This document shows positions 48,770 to 58,810 of a stretch of 64,000 bases of DNA, one piece after another. Both the position numbers and the translations under genes were made by a program. This DNA comes from Chitinophaga sedimenti. Lineage in GTDB: Bacteria > Bacteroidota > Bacteroidia > Chitinophagales > Chitinophagaceae. The notes under the pieces are model-generated. The model saw nothing but the letters and a program-made list of their open reading frames with translations. It was not told the origin of the DNA and did no database searches. Each line of letters begins with the position of its first letter. Position 1 is the first letter of the stretch. The DNA is taken from NCBI RefSeq assembly GCF_023156195.1, contig NZ_JAKUKA010000001.1, forward strand, positions 5,681,001 through 5,745,000, in the 5' to 3' direction.

Positions 48770-49678
48770 ATGGAAAATTCAAAACCTTACCGGATAAGCT
48801 CTGTAACGGAATTGCACCGGCTTATGGGGCTTCCCAAGCCCCACCATCCGCTCGTAAGCATTATAGATCTGGAGGGCATGAAAAACGATACCGGTATTGA
48901 GGCCGTTATCTTCGATTTGTATGTGGTGTCGATGAAGCGTGGGTGCGATAACCTGTATTACGGGCAGCAGAAATACGATTTTGATGAAGGGTTGATGGCT
49001 TTTATAGCACCGGGACAAATATTGCGGGGTGAAGCGAACGGGGTGCCGCCTGATCTTAAAGGCTGGATGCTGTTTGTGCACCCGGATTTTTTATGGAATA
49101 CAGCGCTTGCCGGGAAAATAAAGCGTTACGAATACTTTGGTTATTCCATTAATGAGGCCTTGTTTCTCTCGGAAAAGGAAGAGGGGATTATAAATGATAT
49201 TGTAAAGAGTATAAAGAACGAATATCATTCAAACATTGATAAGTTCAGCCAGGACATCATTGTTTCCAGTTTCGAAACGCTCCTTAGCTATGCCGAGCGG
49301 TTTTATCAACGGCAGTTCATTACCCGGAAAATTACGAATCACCGTATTTTAGAACGGTTAGAGGCGGTGCTCGCTGCTTACTTTGATGATGAGGAGTTGC
49401 TGTCAAAAGGATTGCCCTCCGTGCAATACATGGCTGATGCGCTCAATATATCGTCCAAGTATCTTAGCAGTATGCTGAAACAGCACGTCGGACAAACCAC
49501 GCAGCAGCTCATTCACGAGAAGTTGATTGAAAAGGCAAAAGAAAAGCTCGCCACCACCGAATTGTCAGTAAGCGAAATTGCCTACCAGCTTGGGTTTGAA
49601 CATCCCCAGTCATTCAATAAGCTATTTAAAAGCAAAACCAGTCAAAGTCCGCTGGATTTTCGGCAGGCGTTTAAATGA
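48770..49678 (+). CDS. AraC-family transcriptional regulator
   Basis: 302 residues, intact. The N-terminal cupin-type sensor (EAVIFDLYVVSMKRGCDN, DEGLMAFIAPGQIL) precedes a C-terminal double helix-turn-helix (VQYMADALNISSKYLSSMLK and LSVSEIAYQLGFEHPQSFNKLF, then SQSPLDFRQ). This is a widespread Bacteroidota AraC type that usually controls its own neighbouring oxidoreductase gene, here the SDR. Its gene ends before a bidirectional terminator. Confidence 0.92.
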   Translation: MENSKPYRISSVTELHRLMGLPKPHHPLVSIIDLEGMKNDTGIEAVIFDLYVVSMKRGCDNLYYGQQKYDFDEGLMAFIAPGQILRGEANGVPPDLKGWMLFVHPDFLWNTALAGKIKRYEYFGYSINEALFLSEKEEGIINDIVKSIKNEYHSNIDKFSQDIIVSSFETLLSYAERFYQRQFITRKITNHRILERLEAVLAAYFDDEELLSKGLPSVQYMADALNISSKYLSSMLKQHVGQTTQQLIHEKLIEKAKEKLATTELSVSEIAYQLGFEHPQSFNKLFKSKTSQSPLDFRQAFK

Positions 49679-49764
49679 GTCTTTTGGCTTTCCTCCTTGA
49701 TATGCCGTAGCGCAAAGAAGATATTGATTTGGAAGTGTGTCCGTCGGTTAACGCTAAGGCGCAT

Positions 49765-49799
49765 AAAAAAGGAACAGATAGCATCTGTTCCTTTTTTTT
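49765..49799. terminator. Bidirectional terminator between AraC and tRNA-Glu
   Basis: GGAACAGAT-AGC-ATCTGTTCC flanked by six A residues and eight T residues serves the AraC gene on the plus strand and the tRNA-Glu gene on the minus strand. Confidence 0.9.
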
Positions 49800-49803
49800 C
49801 GTG

Positions 49804-49875
49804 TACCGCGTACGGGATTCGAACCCGTGATTCCTCCGTGAAAGGGAGGCGTCTTAACCCCTTGACCAACGCGGC
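49804..49875 (-). tRNA. tRNA-Glu (TTC), second copy
   Basis: The mature 72-nt sequence is the same as at 17849-17920, with anticodon TTC. Here the 3' CCA is not encoded: the discriminator A is followed by CAC. The copy next to the mobile element does encode CCA. Confidence 0.95.
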
Positions 49876-49951
49876 GTATTCCGTAATTGGGATTGCAAAG
49901 GTAAGGCGTCTTTTTATATTTCCAAAATAATTTTCTTAACGCAAATTTATA

Positions 49952-49982
49952 TTGATTTATAGCTACCCACCTCGTAAATTTG
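49952..49982 (+). promoter_or_regulatory. Promoter of gap (TTG-N20-TAAATTTG)
   Basis: TTG at 49952-49954, a 20-base spacer and TAAATTTG at 49975-49982 match the Bacteroidota housekeeping promoter. The gap ATG lies 38 bases downstream. Confidence 0.7.
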
Positions 49983-50020
49983 CTACTCAATTTTTTTCAT
50001 CTTCAAATCTTTAGTGTAAA

Positions 50021-51036
50021 ATGGGAACTACTCTCAAAATCGGTATTAATGGTTTCGGTCGTATCGGTCGCCTCGTATACCGTCAGATTTACAACATGCC
50101 TGGTATCGACGTGGTAGCAATCAACGACCTCACCAGCCCGAAGGTATTGGCTCACCTGTTAAAATACGATTCGGCTCAAGGTAGATTTGAAACAGAAGTT
50201 ACTAGCACCGACAACTCCATCTCCGTTAACGGCGAAGAGGTTAAAATATACGCACAGAAAGATCCTGCCCAGATTCCCTGGAAAGAACACAATATCGACG
50301 TAGTAATCGAGTGTACAGGTTTCTTCACTGACAAAGACAAAGCTGAGGCACACATCACTGCAGGTGCTAAACGTGTAGTAATCTCTGCTCCCGCTACCGG
50401 CGACCTGAAAACAGTTGTTTTCAACGTTAACCACGACATTCTCGACGGTTCTGAAACAGTTATCTCCTGCGCTTCCTGCACCACCAACTGTCTCGCTCCT
50501 ATGGCGAAAGTGCTGGAAGACAAATACGGTATCGTTACCGGCCTGATGACCACCATCCACGCTTACACCAACGACCAGAACACCCGGATGCGCCGCACCC
50601 GAAAGGTGACCTGCGCCGCGCACGTGCTGCTGCCGCTAACATCGTACCTAACAGCACCGGCGCTGCTAAAGCGATCGGCCTGGTACTGCCCAGCCTGAAA
50701 GGTAAACTGGACGGTAACGCGCAGCGTGTACCCACCATTACCGGTTCACTCACCGAACTGACTACCATCCTGGGTAAAAAAGTAACCGCTGAAGAAATCA
50801 ACGAAGCAATGAAAGCTGCTTCCAACGAATCTTTCGGTTACACTACCGACGAAATCGTAAGCTCCGACATCATCGGTATCACTTACGGTTCACTGTTCGA
50901 CGCTACGCAGACTAAAGTGATGACACAGGGCGACGTTCAGATGGTGAAAACTGTTTCCTGGTACGATAACGAAATGAGCTATGTTTCTCAGCTCGTTCGC
51001 ACCGTGAAACACTTCGCTGGCTTGATCAGCAAATAA
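50021..51036 (+). CDS. gap: Glyceraldehyde-3-phosphate dehydrogenase (one frame break)
   Basis: The enzyme oxidises glyceraldehyde 3-phosphate to 1,3-bisphosphoglycerate with NAD. Features: INGFGRIGRLVYRQI, the active-site CASCTTNCLAP with the catalytic Cys, TTIHAYTNDQN, NIVPNSTGAAKAIG, SWYDNEMSYVSQLV. One base is missing at 50591 (AACACC/CGGATG, where the family has TLDAP), which breaks an otherwise normal 338-residue protein. As an essential gene this break must be a sequencing error. It has a clear promoter, a long terminator, and pgk next to it. Confidence 0.95.
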
Positions 51037-51051
51037 TTTCTTTTATATAGA

Positions 51052-51098
51052 AAGGGAGAAGGGATAAAGGTGTTCTGCGCCTTTATCTTTTCTCCCTT
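51052..51098 (+). terminator. Long hairpin terminator after gap
   Basis: A 19-base purine-rich arm (51052-51070, AAGGGAGAAGGGATAAAGG) pairs with 51080-51098 with one G-T type mismatch, loop TGTTCTGCG, followed by CTTGTTT. It may be a partial terminator, allowing some read-through into pgk. Confidence 0.75.
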
Positions 51099-51133
51099 CT
51101 TGTTTAACTAACCTTTCTTAAAACCCAGGAAAT

Positions 51134-52326
51134 ATGAGCAAGTTTTCCGGCTACAACTTCAGCGGCAAAAAGCCCTGATCCGTGTGGACTTCAATGTACC
51201 CCTTAACGATAAATTCGAGATCACCGACGATACCCGCATGAAAGCGGCCGTACCCACGATCAAAAAGATACTGGCGGATGGCGGATCTGTGATCCTCATG
51301 TCGCACCTCGGCAGGCCAAAAGATGGCCCCACCGATAAATACTCCCTCAAACACCTGGTAAACCACCTCGTGAAACTGTTGGACGGCGCTACTGTTAAAT
51401 TCGCAGAAGACTGCGTAGGCGAAGTAGCTGAAAAAGCGGCTGCAAACCTGCAGGCCGGCGAAGTACTGCTGCTCGAAAATCTCCGTTTCCACAAACAGGA
51501 AGAGAAAGGCGACAAAGCATTTGCAGAACAGCTGTCAAAACTGGGTGACGTTTATGTGAACGATGCTTTCGGTACCGCGCACCGCGCACACGCGTCCACA
51601 GCGGTTATCGCTGAATACTATCCTGCTGAGCAGCGCATGTTCGGCCTGCTGATGGAAGCAGAAGTGAACAATGCGGAAAAAGTACTGCACGGTGCTGCTG
51701 CCCCTTTCACCGCCATCCTCGGCGGCGCGAAAGTGAGCGACAAAATTCTCATCATCGAAAACCTGATGGAGAAAGCCAACAACATTATCATCGGTGGCGG
51801 TATGGCCTACACTTTCCTGAAAGCACAGGGCAAAGAAATTGGTAACTCCCTCGTGGAAAACGATAAACTGGAACTGGCGCTCGACCTGCTGGCAAAAGCC
51901 AAAGCAAAAGGTGTTGCGCTAATCCTGCCTTCTGATTCTATAGCTGCCGACAAATTCGCTGCGGACGCGAACACGCAGACGGTTTCCAACGACAATATCC
52001 CTGCTGGTTGGATGGGCCTGGACGTAGGACCTGAGTCTGTTAAAACCTTCAGCGATGTGATCGCACAGTCTAAAACCATTCTGTGGAACGGTCCGATGGG
52101 CGTATTCGAAATGGAGAAATTCCAGAACGGTACCAAATCTGTGGCAGACGCTATCGTGAAAGCTACTGCCAGCGGCGCATTCAGCCTGGTAGGCGGTGGC
52201 GACTCCGTAGCAGCAGTAAACCAGTTTGGCCTGGCCGATAAAGTAAGTTATGTATCCACCGGTGGCGGTGCGATGCTGGAATACTTCGAAGGCAAAACCC
52301 TGCCTGGTATCGCAGCAATCAAATAA
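51134..52326 (+). CDS. pgk: Phosphoglycerate kinase (one frame break)
   Basis: ATG 51134 (MSKFSGYNFSGKK), with one A missing in the A-run at 51170, then ALIRVDFNVPLND. The 397-residue PGK transfers phosphate from 1,3-bisphosphoglycerate to ADP. Family blocks: VDFNVPL, SHLGRPKDGP, VLLLENLRFHKQEE, FGTAHRAHAST, ILGGAKVSDKI, GGGMAYTF, WNGPMGVFEME and GGGDSVAAVNQF, ending FEGKTLPG. It follows gap, the usual glycolytic pairing. Confidence 0.95.
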
Positions 52327-52350
52327 TAAACAATTGCTATAAATAAGGAA

Positions 52351-52380
52351 GCCGTGTTCGTTGAGAGCACGGCTTTTTTA
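52351..52380 (+). terminator. Terminator of pgk
   Basis: GCCGTG / CACGGC stem with an 11-base loop and a run of T residues, 24 bases after the pgk stop. Confidence 0.8.
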
Positions 52381-52404
52381 TTTTGGCAGGAAGTTCACCT
52401 AAAA

Positions 52405-52432
52405 AAACTGCGCCCCATTTGGAGCGCAGTTT
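52405..52432 (-). terminator. Terminator of the M20 dipeptidase gene
   Basis: AAACTGCGC / GCGCAGTTT with a ten-base loop; on the minus strand it ends in TTTTTTT (A7 at 52401-52407). It lies 19 bases past the stop of the dipeptidase gene. Confidence 0.8.
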
Positions 52433-52450
52433 ACTATCGTCAAAAAGCAA

Positions 52451-53824
52451 TTACTTCTTGCTCATTTCTGTAAAATACTGGTGGAAATAAGGAATCGTTT
52501 CGATCCCTTTATAGAAGTTCGCCAGGTCAAATTTCTCGTTTGGTGAGTGCAGGTTGTCGCTGTCCAGACCAAAGCCCATTAACACCGTTTTCAGTCCCAG
52601 TTCTTTTTCGAACAGCGCCACGATGGGAATAGAACCACCGCCGCGTACGGGAATCGGCTCTTTGCCGAAGGTGGCCGCATACGCTTTGTTAGCCGCTTTA
52701 AATGCGATGTGGTCCGTAGGCGTCACATATGGGTTGCCACCATGGTGAGGCGTTACTTTCACCTTTACATAGTTCGGCGCAATTTTCTCAAAGTGTGCTT
52801 TGAACAGGTCGGATATTTTGTGGCTGTCCTGGTTGGGCACCAGGCGCATAGAAATTTTCGCGAATGCTTTGGAAGGCAGTACGGTTTTAGCGCCTTCACC
52901 GGTGTAGCCACCCCAGATGCCGTTTACTTCCAAGGTAGGACGGGTACCGGTGCGCTCGAACACGCTGTAACCTTTTTCGCCCCAAACATCAGCAATCTCC
53001 AGGTCGGTAATGTACTCTTTCAGGTCGAACGGCGCGGCGTTCAATGCCTTGCGTTCTGCATCGGTGAGGTCTACCACGTCGTCGTAGAAGCCGGGGATGG
53101 TGATGTGGTTGTCTTTATCGTGCAGGCTGGCGATCATCTGGCAGAGAATCGTAGCAGGGTTGGCCACGGCGCCGCCGTACACACCACTGTGCAGGTCGCG
53201 GTTAGGACCGGTTACCTCTACTTCCATATATGACAGGCCACGCAGACCGGTATCGATAGAAGGATTTTCAAGGCTGATCATCGCAGTGTCCGAAATGAGG
53301 ACTACGTCGGCTTTCAGGCGCTCTTTATTTTCTTTGATGAAGATGCCGAGGTTGGCAGAACCTACTTCCTCTTCGCCTTCGATCATGAATTTTACGTTGC
53401 AGGGCAGCGTGTTGGTGGCGATGAGTGTTTCCACCGCTTTCACGTGCATATAAAACTGCCCTTTGTCGTCGGCGGAGCCGCGGGCATATATTTTACCGTC
53501 TTTAATTACCGGCTCAAACGGGCCGCTGTGCCACAGTTCCAGTGGGTCCGGGGGCTGCACGTCGTAGTGGCCGTATACCAGCACCGTAGGGAGGGAGGGA
53601 TCGATGATTTTGTCGCCATATACAATAGGGTGGCCTGCTGTAGGGCAAACCTCCACATTTTCCGCACCTGCTTCGATCAGGCGCTCCTTCACCGCTTCTG
53701 CGCAGCGTTTGGTGTCTTCATTGTGCCTGGAGTCTGCGCTTACAGAAGGTATGCGCAGCAGCGACAGCAGCTCTTCCAGGAACCTGTCTTTGTTTTTAGC
53801 CTGGTAATCTTTCCAAACTTGCAT
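52451..53824 (-). CDS. M20-family dipeptidase
   Basis: 457 residues from ATG 53824; the longer open frame upstream has no good start. It is a di-zinc exopeptidase: YGHYDVQP with the first metal His/Asp, the GSADDKGQ motif with bridging Asp, EGEEEVGS with catalytic and metal Glu, ISDTAM and the distal HSPNEKF histidine. The dimerisation domain lies between GLRGLSYMEVEV and SMRLVPNQ. This is the CNDP/PepV-like dipeptidase group acting on short peptides in the cytoplasm. Intact. Confidence 0.93.
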   Translation of the reverse strand: MQVWKDYQAKNKDRFLEELLSLLRIPSVSADSRHNEDTKRCAEAVKERLIEAGAENVEVCPTAGHPIVYGDKIIDPSLPTVLVYGHYDVQPPDPLELWHSGPFEPVIKDGKIYARGSADDKGQFYMHVKAVETLIATNTLPCNVKFMIEGEEEVGSANLGIFIKENKERLKADVVLISDTAMISLENPSIDTGLRGLSYMEVEVTGPNRDLHSGVYGGAVANPATILCQMIASLHDKDNHITIPGFYDDVVDLTDAERKALNAAPFDLKEYITDLEIADVWGEKGYSVFERTGTRPTLEVNGIWGGYTGEGAKTVLPSKAFAKISMRLVPNQDSHKISDLFKAHFEKIAPNYVKVKVTPHHGGNPYVTPTDHIAFKAANKAYAATFGKEPIPVRGGGSIPIVALFEKELGLKTVLMGFGLDSDNLHSPNEKFDLANFYKGIETIPYFHQYFTEMSKK

Positions 53825-54028
53825 GATGTATGATTGATTAATTTGACGTTTACAATGGCTGCAATTTAAAGGAATTTGGTCACTTAGCTTTAGTAAAAGC
53901 TCATCAGCCGCCGTAGTGTTACGCTCTCCAACCGGATCTTTTGAATTTTTCACCTCGTGAAAACCATAGTGTTTACTAGGGTTTAGCGGGAATGGAGCCA
54001 CCTGGAAGCATGCTGAGAAGGGCCTGGG

Positions 54029-54072
54029 CCCTTTGCCTGCCCTTTAACTGCCCTTTACCTGCCCTTTCCCCG
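54029..54072. repeat. Four 11-bp tandem repeats (CCCTTTxxCTG)
   Basis: CCCTTTGCCTG, CCCTTTAACTG, CCCTTTACCTG and CCCTTTCCCCG follow each other without gaps. The stretch is noncoding, about 200 bases upstream of the dipeptidase start. Confidence 0.8.
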
Positions 54073-54232
54073 TGCTTTTGACGGTCGTGTTGCCGGAGCG
54101 AAGACAGGAATACAGGGATGGCTTCATTCCTCGCCATGACGAAGGGGGGAACACATTTATTGAAGCGGCAACGAAAGGGTGACGGGGTAAGGAAGGTATT
54201 TTCCGGTGAATTAACATCAGTTTGGGTATATC

Positions 54233-54322
54233 GATCCTTTATGCATCCTATATGCTCGTGCGCTGAAACCCTTGCTGGTAGTGAAGGGGCATATAGGAAC
54301 CATATAGGATCCATACAGGATC
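54233..54322. repeat. Inverted cluster of 11-bp repeats (ATCCTATATGC / CATATAGGATC)
   Basis: Left arm: ATCCTTTATGC and ATCCTATATGC (54234-54255). Right arm: CATATAGGAAC, CATATAGGATC, CATACAGGATC (54290-54322). The 23-base arms 54233-54255 and 54289-54311 match as inverted repeats at 20 of 23 positions across a 33-base spacer. Noncoding, between the dipeptidase and the response-regulator terminator. Confidence 0.8.
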
Positions 54323-54355
54323 CTTTAAAATAATACCAGCCCGGGGATAATAAAA

Positions 54356-54386
54356 CAGCCGCCGAAGGGTGTGACAACGGCGGCTG
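54356..54386 (-). terminator. Terminator of the response regulator gene
   Basis: CAGCCGCCG (54356-54364) and CGGCGGCTG (54378-54386) form a perfect nine-pair stem; on the minus strand TTTTATTAT follows. Confidence 0.85.
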
Positions 54387-54409
54387 AAAAGAGTTGATAT
54401 GTTGGTAAC

Positions 54410-54873
54410 CTAAGAAATCAATTTCTGGCGGAGCAAAAACTCCAGTTTCTCGTTTACATCGAGCAGCTTTTCTGTCAGTTCACGATTTTCTTTACGCAAA
54501 GCGTAAACTTCGTAGGCCTTATCGATGTTATGTTTGAGTTCGTCTTCGTTCCAGGGTTTAGAGAAGTACTTGTACACCTGCCCTTTGTTAATGGCGTCGA
54601 TCACCGCGTTAATGTCCGCGTAACCGGTCAGCAAAACACGAATGGGTTCGGAGTGTTTTTCGAGAATGGATTCAAAAACTCGATCCCCGTCATTTTGGGC
54701 ATGCGCTGGTCGGAGATAATGATGTGGAAATCGTTCTCTTCCAGTAACTTATACGCTTCTTCGGCCGATTCTGCGGTGTGAATGGCATATAATCTTCTGA
54801 AGCTCGCTTTAAATGCATTCAGGTTATGTACTTCATCATCTATATAGAGGATGCGTATTTGTTGTTGACTCAT
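54410..54873 (-). CDS. Single-domain response regulator with coiled-coil tail (one frame break)
   Basis: Joined across about 54670 (T5 and neighbouring bases) the protein has about 154 residues. The receiver domain shows RILYIDDEVHNLNAF with the acidic pair, IIISDQRMPKMTGIEF with the phospho-acceptor Asp, VLLTGYAD, and KPWNEDEL with the conserved Lys. A C-terminal helix (LRKENRELTEKLLDVNEKLE) is a coiled coil; no output domain is present. It likely works through protein contact. No kinase is adjacent. Confidence 0.88.
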
Positions 54874-55151
54874 CTAACGCTGTAAACTTAAATGTAAGGT
54901 AATAAAAATAAGCGGGTTGCAAACAGCGGCAGCCTGTTTTTACGCTCACATGATCGGCTGCCTTGTCTTGCTTTACTATGGTTCGTATTGCCGGTAAAAC
55001 TTGTATTAACCACAACTGTATCCGAAATATCGTCCTCAAACATAGATATTTTGTGGTGGATTTTAATTATAAAGTATAAGTTTTTTTTTAAAAAGTATTA
55101 AGAATCGTTATGTTGCGAGGCGTCTGGCAGCACCTGCAAACTCCCACTGTT

Positions 55152-55181
55152 TTGCATTTTGCATAAATTCGTGTAGGTTTG
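55152..55181 (+). promoter_or_regulatory. Promoter of the lemA operon (TTG-N19-TAGGTTTG)
   Basis: TTG 55152-55154, 19-base spacer, TAGGTTTG 55174-55181 match the Bacteroidota promoter, 39 bases before the LemA ATG. Confidence 0.65.
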
Positions 55182-55220
55182 ACATAACCCTGTACGGGAA
55201 AAACTTAAATCCGACATAAT

Positions 55221-55814
55221 ATGAAGAAGTCCTCGATTGTTTTAATTGTTGTCCTCATTCTTGTAGTGATCGTTGGCTTTGCCGGTTGCGGTAAGTACAA
55301 CAGTCTCCAGAAAGCCGATGAAAGTGTAAACGAAGCCTGGAGTAAAGTACAAACCCAATACCAGCGCCGTACCGATCTGATCGATAACCTGGTAGCTACC
55401 GTTAAAGGCGCTGCTGATTTCGAAAAGAGCACCCTTACCGAAGTAATCAATGCACGTGCAAAAGCTACTTCTGTCACTATTCAGAACACCGGCGAACTTA
55501 CCCAGGGCAAAATAGACGAATTCCAGGCAGCACAAGGCGAACTGAGAAGCTCGCTCGGTCGTTTGCTCGTAAGCGTGGAGCAATACCCGCAGCTTGGCGC
55601 TACCGCCCAGTTCGGCGAACTGCGTGCACAGATCGAAGGCACAGAGAACAGGATCGCCAACGCCCGCAACGATTTTAATACCGTTGTTGGGTCGTTCAAC
55701 GCCACCATCCGTACTTTCCCTAACAACCTGGTAGCCGGTTTTGCCGGTTTACAGCAGCGCGGTTACTTTAAAGCCGACGCAGGCGCAGAGAAAGCACCTA
55801 AAGTTCAATTCTAA
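55221..55814 (+). CDS. lemA: LemA-family protein
   Basis: 197 residues. An N-terminal membrane segment (IVLIVVLILVVIVGFAGC) that could also act as a lipobox is followed by the LemA helical domain: YNSLQKADESVNEAWSKV, QYQRRTDLIDNLVATVK, NARAKATSV and the terminal FPNNLVAGFAGLQQRGYF. The function of LemA is not settled; it is often linked to TPM-domain proteins, as here. First gene of a LemA-TPM-TPM operon. Confidence 0.93.
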   Translation: MKKSSIVLIVVLILVVIVGFAGCGKYNSLQKADESVNEAWSKVQTQYQRRTDLIDNLVATVKGAADFEKSTLTEVINARAKATSVTIQNTGELTQGKIDEFQAAQGELRSSLGRLLVSVEQYPQLGATAQFGELRAQIEGTENRIANARNDFNTVVGSFNATIRTFPNNLVAGFAGLQQRGYFKADAGAEKAPKVQF

Positions 55815-55877
55815 TTTTATACAGATAGCAACGGGGAGGCGGCCTGTCCGTTTCCCCGTTTTTAAATCATAGCGTCC

Positions 55878-56327
55878 ATGCGCCTGTTCCCGAAAAAAGA
55901 ACTGTTTACCGAACAAGAAAAGGCCAAAGTGGTGGCCGCCGTAAGGCAGGCAGAACGCCTGACAAGCGGGGAAGTCCGCATTTTTGTGGAAAGCCGCTGC
56001 AGTTATGTAGATGCGTTCGACCGCGCCAAAGAAGTGTTTGCGGGGCTGGGCATGGAAAAAACGAAACACCGCAACGGCGTGCTGTTGTACTTCGCCTTAC
56101 TGGACCATCAGTTCGCCATCCTTGGCGACCAGGGCATCCACGAAAAGGTGGGAGGCGACTTCTGGCATAAGGAAGCGCTGCTGCTGCGCGACTATTTTTC
56201 GCGCAACCTCATTGTGGAAGGCATTGAACAATGTGTAAAGGAAGTGGGCGAATCGCTGCGCCATTATTTTCCCTATGAGGCGGATGATAAAAATGAATTA
56301 CCTGACGATATCGTGTTTGGCCGATAA
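55878..56327 (+). CDS. TPM domain-containing protein, soluble
   Basis: 149 residues with no signal peptide. It carries a TPM phosphatase-like domain: LFTEQEKAKVVAAVRQAE, the GEVRIFVESRC strand, KHRNGVLLYFALLDHQFAILGDQGI, and a short C-terminal acidic tail. It is the short cytosolic form that normally lies between LemA and the long membrane TPM protein. Confidence 0.88.
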   Translation: MRLFPKKELFTEQEKAKVVAAVRQAERLTSGEVRIFVESRCSYVDAFDRAKEVFAGLGMEKTKHRNGVLLYFALLDHQFAILGDQGIHEKVGGDFWHKEALLLRDYFSRNLIVEGIEQCVKEVGESLRHYFPYEADDKNELPDDIVFGR

Positions 56328-56342
56328 ATTATAGCAAGAGCA

Positions 56343-57144
56343 ATGAAGATTTTCCGCTGGTTACTACTCTGTACTTTAGTATTCGCAGGCCTCGCTGCCG
56401 GCGCGCAGGATATACCCCCGCGCCCAATCCTCCCCGTTTGCTGAACGACTTCGCGGGCGCCCTGTTGCGCGAAGACGCCGCAAAACTGGAACAAAAGTTG
56501 GAGGCTTACGAAGACAGTACTTCCACGGAAATAGCCATTGTGATCCTGCGTACGCTGGGCGAGTATACGCCTGAAGAAGTAGGTATAAAAATCCTGCGTA
56601 CCTGGGGCATTGGTAAAAAAGATAAGAACAACGGTTTGCTCATCCTTGTGGCGGTAGACGATCGCAAAGTGCGCATCGAGAATGGCTACGGGATGGAAAA
56701 CGTGGTGCCGGATGCAATCGCTTACCGGATCATTGACCAGCAAATCAAACCCGCTTTCCGCGAAGGCAATTATTACCGGGGCCTCGACGATGCCGTTAAC
56801 AGCATCATGAAGGCCGCGGCCGGCGAATATCACGCCGTGCCCAAAAGAAGGACGAAGTACCGGGCGGCTTCCTTGGCGGTGCCCTCATCATCGGTTTTAT
56901 CCTGATCATGATCTTCGTGATGCGCGGCGGTGGCGGCGGCGGTCGTGGTGGCGGAGGCGGCACTTTCAGTCGTCGTGGTTACGACGGCTGGGGCGGTGGC
57001 TTCCTCGGCGGCATGATTGGCAGTGGCATGTTCGGCGGTGGCAGCAGCGGCGGCGGTGGCTGGTCCGGTGGTGGCGGCGGAGGAGGATTTGGCGGCTTCG
57101 GCGGCGGGTCCGGTGTAGGCGGTGGCGCCAGCGGCAACTGGTAA
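56343..57144 (+). CDS. YgcG-type TPM domain protein with Gly-rich tail (two frame breaks)
   Basis: ATG 56343 gives a signal peptide (WLLLCTLVFAGLAAGAQD). Breaks near 56412 and 56850 are restored to give the TPM domain (LNDFAGALLREDAAKLEQKL, STEIAIVILRTLG, RKVRIENGYGMENVVPD), a membrane span (GGALIIGFILIMIFVM) and an extreme Gly/Ser-rich tail of about 70 residues. This is the standard YgcG/TPM outer layout. Probably envelope-associated; biochemical role not established. Confidence 0.88.
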
Positions 57145-57208
57145 TCCCCAATATGAAAACCCTTATTATCCCCTTTCATACCGGATAAAATATGAAATGC
57201 CCCTGGGT

Positions 57209-58137
57209 ATGAACTATCTGCATGTGCTGAATGGAGATGCAACGCTCGAAGTATTCCGCAAATCCGGTATTCCCGGCGACCTGGTGGTATGCCGCGAAAT
57301 GATGTGTGAAGGCCGGGTAGCCCCCGCGCCCGACATCGATACCTTTTTGCAGAACGCGCCGCACACCTGCACGAACACTTTGGGATAGATATCGCGAATT
57401 ACCAGGACAGCATTGTCAGTGAACTGAAGAAACTTCAGCAGGCCGGCGATTACGACGAACTGGTACTCTGGTTTGAGTTTGATGTGTTTTGCCAGCTGAA
57501 CCTGTTGTTCGTGCTCTGGTTCCTCCGTGAATTAAAGATTACCCTTCCGAAAGTTAGTCTCGTTTCCATTAATCATCACCCCGAAGTGGTGAACTTTAAA
57601 GGTTTTGGCGTATTGCTGCCGCATCATTATCCACCGCTGTTCGAACAACGGGTAACGTTGCGCGATGCCGACTGGCAGCTGGCGCTTGATACCTGGGCGG
57701 CATACATGGGCGATGATCCATCCAAAGTAAACGATATGCGGAAACGCCCCGCCGGCAACCTGTTGTTTCTCGCAGAAGCCCTGCAGGCGCAGTTGCAGCG
57801 GTTACCCAATAAAACCGATGGCCTCAATGCCATCCAGCGTTTCTTCCTGCAACATTTACAACTGGGTTGTGCGCCCTGGTACAACCTTTATAACCGCTTC
57901 TGGAATGAACTGAAGATTTATGGCTTCGGCGACTTTCAGCTGGATATTATTACGCAGCGGATGCGGAATGCCGGGGTAATCGAAGGCGGCGACCAGCTTT
58001 GCATCACGGAGCTTGGCAAAGAAATTCTCGAAGGCGAAGAAGACTATACCGGTTATGCCGCGCTGGATCACTGGATCGGAGGCACTCCGCTGCACCAAAC
58101 GCCCGGCGTTGGAACGACGGGGAAGATCGCCCGATAA
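57209..58137 (+). CDS. DUF1835 domain protein (one frame break)
   Basis: ATG 57209 (MNYLHVLNGDATLEVFRKSG) opens the DUF1835 N-terminal domain (LVVCREMMCEGRV). After a break near 57357 the frame continues HFGIDIANYQDSIV, VLWFEFDVFCQLNLLFVLWF and FNFKGFGVLLP-like blocks to 58137. About 309 residues, cytosolic. The domain is found in predicted RNA polymerase-interacting or stress proteins but its role is unknown. It stands alone between the TPM operon and an outer-membrane protein. Confidence 0.8.
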
Positions 58138-58235
58138 AAGTGTAAGCGCCGGTTATTCATTCGTGCAACCGTCCCCGTAATACCTGTTGCGTATGTGCAC
58201 GCAAACTTCTATTTTTCGCATAATCTATTATCTCT

Positions 58236-58810
58236 ATGCGAACTTGTCTACTTATTATTTCCTTATTGTTAGCCTGTACTTTCCACGCGTCCGCTCAAGA
58301 TGGCGGTGTTAGTTTTCTCATTCACTGGGCGCCGGGTTTTATTTCGGCCGGCCCACCACCGCAATCGGCTTAGTGTATTCGCCGCGTGTAAACCTGCTGG
58401 CGTTAGGGGATGAGGTAAGTTTTTCTGTAGGTACGCACTGCGCATTTCTCGGCGGTACGCTTACCGGCAACAGCAGCAACCTCTCGGAAGAAACAAGCAG
58501 TACGGATTTCTCTTCTTATTGTGTAGATCTGCCATTGTTATGTGAATTCAACTTCGGTAACAAAAACGCACCCGGTAGTAGTTCGCGCCGCTTCGGATTC
58601 TTTCTTGGCGCAGGTTATGGGCTGCATAACAGCGGTTCTAAAAAAGGAAGGGATATGCACACGAATGGCCCTGTTGTAAATGCCGGCCTGCGTTACGGCT
58701 CCGGCTTCGACGATGGTTGTTTCGAGTTGCGCGGTCAGTATATGTTTGATAATGCATCTTTTTTCGGGAACCAGGGCATTGCAGGCCTGGGCCTTTCTTA
58801 TCACTTTTAG
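58236..58810 (+). CDS. Outer-membrane beta-barrel protein (one frame break)
   Basis: ATG 58236 begins a signal peptide (MRTCLLIISLLLACTFHASAQ). After a break near 58338 the frame continues GFYFGRPTTAIGLVYSP and shows barrel strands (SFSVGTHCAFLGGTL, LPLLCEFNFGN, FGFFLGAGYGL, FELRGQYMFDN), ending with LGLSYHF, a typical barrel C-terminus. About 191 residues. Role unknown. It converges with the GntP gene with a 4-base overlap. Confidence 0.75.

Noticed and set aside
50021..52326. gap and pgk as pseudogenes
   Set aside because: Single-base breaks in essential genes, with full-length family motifs on both sides, fit sequencing error.
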